A stretch of 64,000 nt of DNA from Rhodopseudomonas sp. P2A-2r. GTDB lineage: Bacteria; Pseudomonadota; Alphaproteobacteria; Rhizobiales; Xanthobacteraceae. The notes under the pieces were generated by a model, which saw nothing but the letters and a program-made list of their open reading frames with translations, ran no database searches and had not been told where the DNA came from. Where the stretch lies: contig NZ_CP110389.1 of NCBI RefSeq assembly GCF_026015985.1, forward strand, positions 4,062,001 to 4,126,000, written 5' to 3'. The first letter of the stretch is position 1. The number at the start of each line of letters is the position of its first letter. Both the position numbers and the translations under genes were made by a program. Positions 61,529-64,000 of this stretch are shown here, piece after piece.

Positions 61529-62701
61529 ATGATATCCCGTCCCATTCTCGCGCTGGCCGCCGCCTCGTTCGGCATCGGCACCACAGAATTCGTCATCATG
61601 GGGCTGCTGCCCGATGTTGCCGGCGACTTCGGCGTCAGCATTCCGCAGGCGGGCTATCTGGTGTCCGGCTATGCCATGGGCGTGGTGGTCGGCGCCCCCA
61701 TCGTGGCCATTGCCACTGCCGGCCTGCCGCGCAAGACCGCATTGCTGGCGCTGATGGCGGTGTTCATCATCGGCAATCTCGGCTGCGCGCTGGCGCCGAC
61801 CTACGGCCTGCTGATGACCGCGCGCGTGGTCACCGCTTTCGCCCACGGCGCGTTCTTCGGTATCGGCGCGGTCGTCGCCAGCAACCTCGTCGCCAGCGAG
61901 CAGCGCGCGCAGGCGGTCTCGCTGATGTTCGCCGGCCTGACGCTCGCCAATGTGCTCGGCGTGCCGTTCGGCACCGCGCTCGGCCAGTTCGCCGGCTGGC
62001 GCGCGGCGTTCTGGGCGGTGGTCGCGATCGGGCTCGTGGCCGGGCTGGCGATCACCCGCTACGTGCCCTCCGGCCTGCCCGGCACGCGCGGCGGCCTCGC
62101 CCGCGAGTTCCGCACCCTGGGCCGCTGGCCGGTGCTGCTGCCGATGCTGATCTCGACGCTGGCCTCGGTGAGTATGTTCAGCCTGTTCACCTACATCACG
62201 CCGCTCTTGGAAGACGTCACCGGCCTCACGCCGCACGGCGTCACCGGCGCGCTGCTGGCGATCGGCGTCGGCCTCACCGTCGGCAATTTCTTCGGCGGCC
62301 GCTTCGCCGACCGCAACCTGCTGCGCACGGTGGTCGGCGGCTTCTGCGGGTTGATGGCCGTCCTGACCGCGCTGGCCTTCGTCAGCCACGCCATGGTCCC
62401 GACGCTGGCACTGCTGGTGCTGTGGGGCGGGCTTGCCTTCGCGCTGGTGTCGCCGCTGCAGATCTGGGTGGTCGATGCCGCCACCGACGCGCCGAACCTC
62501 GCATCGACCCTGAACCAGGGCGCCTTCAATCTCGGCAATGCCGTCGGCGCCTGGCTCGGCGGCGTGGCCCTGACCGCGGGCGCCCACTATGGGCAGTTGC
62601 CGCTGCTGGCCGCGCTGGTCGCCGCCGCGGCGCTCGGACTGACGCTCACGGCCTTCGTGCATCCGCGGACGCGGCCGGTGCAGATGCGGCCGGCGGAGTA
62701 G
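61529..62701 (+). CDS. MFS transporter, DHA1/AraJ-type exporter
   Basis: A 390-residue, 12-helix major facilitator. The N terminus LALAAASFGIGTTEFVIMGL is the AraJ/YdhP-type signature. The loop between helices 2 and 3 is GAPIVAIATAGLPRKTALL (GxxxDRxGRR-like but degenerate). Helix 4 has RVVTAFAHGAFFGIGAVVAS and helix 5 VLGVPFGTALGQFAGWRAAF, typical of drug- or sugar-efflux antiporters. Substrate cannot be inferred. It converges with the SGNH gene. Confidence 0.9.
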   Translation: MISRPILALAAASFGIGTTEFVIMGLLPDVAGDFGVSIPQAGYLVSGYAMGVVVGAPIVAIATAGLPRKTALLALMAVFIIGNLGCALAPTYGLLMTARVVTAFAHGAFFGIGAVVASNLVASEQRAQAVSLMFAGLTLANVLGVPFGTALGQFAGWRAAFWAVVAIGLVAGLAITRYVPSGLPGTRGGLAREFRTLGRWPVLLPMLISTLASVSMFSLFTYITPLLEDVTGLTPHGVTGALLAIGVGLTVGNFFGGRFADRNLLRTVVGGFCGLMAVLTALAFVSHAMVPTLALLVLWGGLAFALVSPLQIWVVDAATDAPNLASTLNQGAFNLGNAVGAWLGGVALTAGAHYGQLPLLAALVAAAALGLTLTAFVHPRTRPVQMRPAE

Positions 62702-62709
62702 TTGCGACG

Positions 62710-63396
62710 CTAGCTGGCCGACTCTGCCAGCGCATTGCAGAGCGCCTGGGACACCATGCGCGTGCTCCACTCGCTCTGGTGCAACCATTCACCGTCGGTC
62801 GGATCGGTCATCCAGTCGAACGAAATGCCGTCGATTTCGTGCCAGTGCCGCATCAGGGCAAAACGTCGAAACAGTTGCAGATCCCTGCCGGGCCGGGCCG
62901 CTACGATCTCGTCTATCCGCTGCACCATCTCCAGCGTCTGTTTGCGCCGTTCGGGCCGTAGCAGCGCCGGCGCGTATTGCAGGTCCATCACCAGTACGTC
63001 GATGCTCGCCTTGCAGATCGCATCGAGCCCTTGTTCGATCGCCGCCACGACCTGACCGCCGGCATAGTTCTCCTCGTGAAAAATCGCATTGGTCCCCACC
63101 TGCCAGATAATCATGGCGGGCTTCTCGCCGGCAGCCTTGCGTAAGCGGTCCAGTTCCTCCGGCGCGTCTTCGCCGCCGACGCCGCGGTTGACCACATCGA
63201 TCATGCAGGGCTTGAATTTTTCGCGCAGCGCGCGCTCGAGCGAGTAAGGATATGGAAGGATGTCGCCCCTGCCCGCGGTCGATGACGACCCCACGGCAAT
63301 GATCCTGACCACGTCATCATGCTTGATGGCGTTCTTCAGATTTGGAAATGCGTGCGGAAAACGCACGACGTCGGCCGGGGTCTTCGGACTCGCCAT
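62710..63396 (-). CDS. SGNH/GDSL-type hydrolase
   Basis: A 228-residue esterase/lipase-type hydrolase. Block I is IIAVGSSSTAGRG with the nucleophile Ser, block II VNRGVGGEDA, block III WQVGTNAI, and block V WLHQSEW with the catalytic His. No signal peptide. The ATG at 63396 (MASPKTP) is preferred to GTG 63402. Could deacylate or deacetylate a carbohydrate or lipid; substrate unknown. Confidence 0.85.
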   Translation of the reverse strand: MASPKTPADVVRFPHAFPNLKNAIKHDDVVRIIAVGSSSTAGRGDILPYPYSLERALREKFKPCMIDVVNRGVGGEDAPEELDRLRKAAGEKPAMIIWQVGTNAIFHEENYAGGQVVAAIEQGLDAICKASIDVLVMDLQYAPALLRPERRKQTLEMVQRIDEIVAARPGRDLQLFRRFALMRHWHEIDGISFDWMTDPTDGEWLHQSEWSTRMVSQALCNALAESAS

Positions 63397-63502
63397 GCGC
63401 ACATCCGTTCATCAAGGTCCGCGCGCGGCAGCCCTTGCGTCGCCGCGTGCAAGCTGTTCTTTTTCTCATGAAATATCGTGTACCGGCTAGAGAGAAACTC
63501 GC

Positions 63503-64000
63503 ATGAACGGAAAAATCGTCGTCGTCACCGGCGCCTCCGGCGCACTCGGCCAGGTCGTGGTGAAAATGGCGCGCGGTCGCGGCGCGCGCGTGGCCGAGAT
63601 CGATCACGCCATCCAGGCCGCAGACGGCAAGACCGCGGATCGCCTGCAGGTCGGCGGCGTCGATCTCGCGGATGCGGCGCAGGCGGGCCAGGCCATCGCC
63701 GCCACGGTCGCGCATTTCGGCGGCATCGACGTGCTGATCAACATCGCTGGCGCCTTTTCCTACCAGACCGTCGGCGACGGCGACACCGCGACCTGGGAGA
63801 AGATGCACCGGCTCAACCTGCTCACCGCGCTGAACGCCTCGCGCACCGCGATCCCGCATCTGGTGGCATCGAAAGCCGGACGCATCGTCAATATCGGCGC
63901 CATCGGCGCGCTGCAGGCCGGCGCCGGCATGGGCCCCTACGCAGCATCGAAGTCCGGCGTGCATCGCCTCACCGAGACTCTGGCCGCCGAGTTGAAGGGC
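63503..64000 (+). CDS. SDR family oxidoreductase (partial, runs off the right edge)
   Basis: The first 166 residues of a short-chain dehydrogenase. The cofactor loop VVTGASGALGQ, acidic residue VAEIDHA at strand 2, NIAGAF and the catalytic GPYAASKSG (YxxxK intact) are present, so it should be an active NAD(P)-dependent oxidoreductase. Divergent from the SGNH gene. Substrate unknown. Confidence 0.9.
   Translation, partial: MNGKIVVVTGASGALGQVVVKMARGRGARVAEIDHAIQAADGKTADRLQVGGVDLADAAQAGQAIAATVAHFGGIDVLINIAGAFSYQTVGDGDTATWEKMHRLNLLTALNASRTAIPHLVASKAGRIVNIGAIGALQAGAGMGPYAASKSGVHRLTETLAAELKG

Overview
The window is high-GC DNA from an alphaproteobacterium, most likely Bradyrhizobiaceae (Bradyrhizobium, Rhodopseudomonas or a close relative). 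The reasons are gene order (gltX-gltA, then lpxB-lpxI-lpxA-fabZ-lpxD-bamA-rseP-dxr-cdsA-uppS-frr-pyrH-tsf-rpsB), a 14-subunit nuo operon of alphaproteobacterial type, S2 and HU proteins with the extensions common in this family, a DUF3551 protein, and GC-rich intergenic palindromes. Genus is inferred from gene content only.

Layout. 1-5.3 kb: the 5' part of comEC (continuing past the left edge), two strong palindromic repeats, then glnS and gltX divergently arranged. 5.4-6.8 kb: gltA with a clear terminator. 6.8-11.0 kb: a small catabolic-looking cassette (Lrp regulator, amino acid racemase, DHDPS-family lyase/aldolase, divergent SDR, periplasmic Bug receptor) between gltA and the lipid A genes. 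11.0-26.5 kb: a long minus-strand envelope and translation block, lipid A synthesis plus BamA, RseP, isoprenoid (Dxr), CDP-DAG, undecaprenyl-PP, RRF, UMP kinase, EF-Ts and S2. 26.6-35.3 kb: two small plus-strand genes, a broken acetyltransferase, dnaE, an SOS-box-controlled 32-residue membrane protein gene just upstream of dnaE, LolCD and ProS. 35.3-55.8 kb: an amidase, then DUF1467-mce-rnj-birA and the complete nuoA-N operon on the minus strand. Three non-subunit genes sit inside nuo: an FkbM-type methyltransferase, a small membrane protein and a coiled-coil protein. 56.0-58.4 kb: a low-density accessory zone with tiny zinc-ribbon genes and remnants, ending at tRNA-Asp. 58.5-64 kb: HU, PepT, a second FkbM methyltransferase, an MFS exporter, an SGNH hydrolase and the start of an SDR.

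Frameshifts. Many normally essential genes are interrupted by single-base shifts: rseP twice, dnaE twice, nuoG twice, nuoL, nuoH and birA, plus an SDR and an FkbM gene. In every case a one-base correction restores the family sequence, a total length divisible by three and, where relevant, the usual stop/start overlap with the next gene. Most losses are in short homopolymer runs, while three of the four gains are at GATCTC where GATTC or GACTC (the CcrM motif GANTC) is expected. This looks more like long-read consensus error than gene decay, so these genes are listed over their whole span as CDS. The acetyltransferase at 26.9-27.4 kb is different: it also seems to lack an internal segment.

Most notable biology: the LexA-box-controlled microprotein at 31.3 kb, a candidate counterpart of the Caulobacter SOS division inhibitor SidA; the methyltransferase and small proteins embedded in the complex I operon; and an orphan terminator at 35.7 kb with no gene in front of it.
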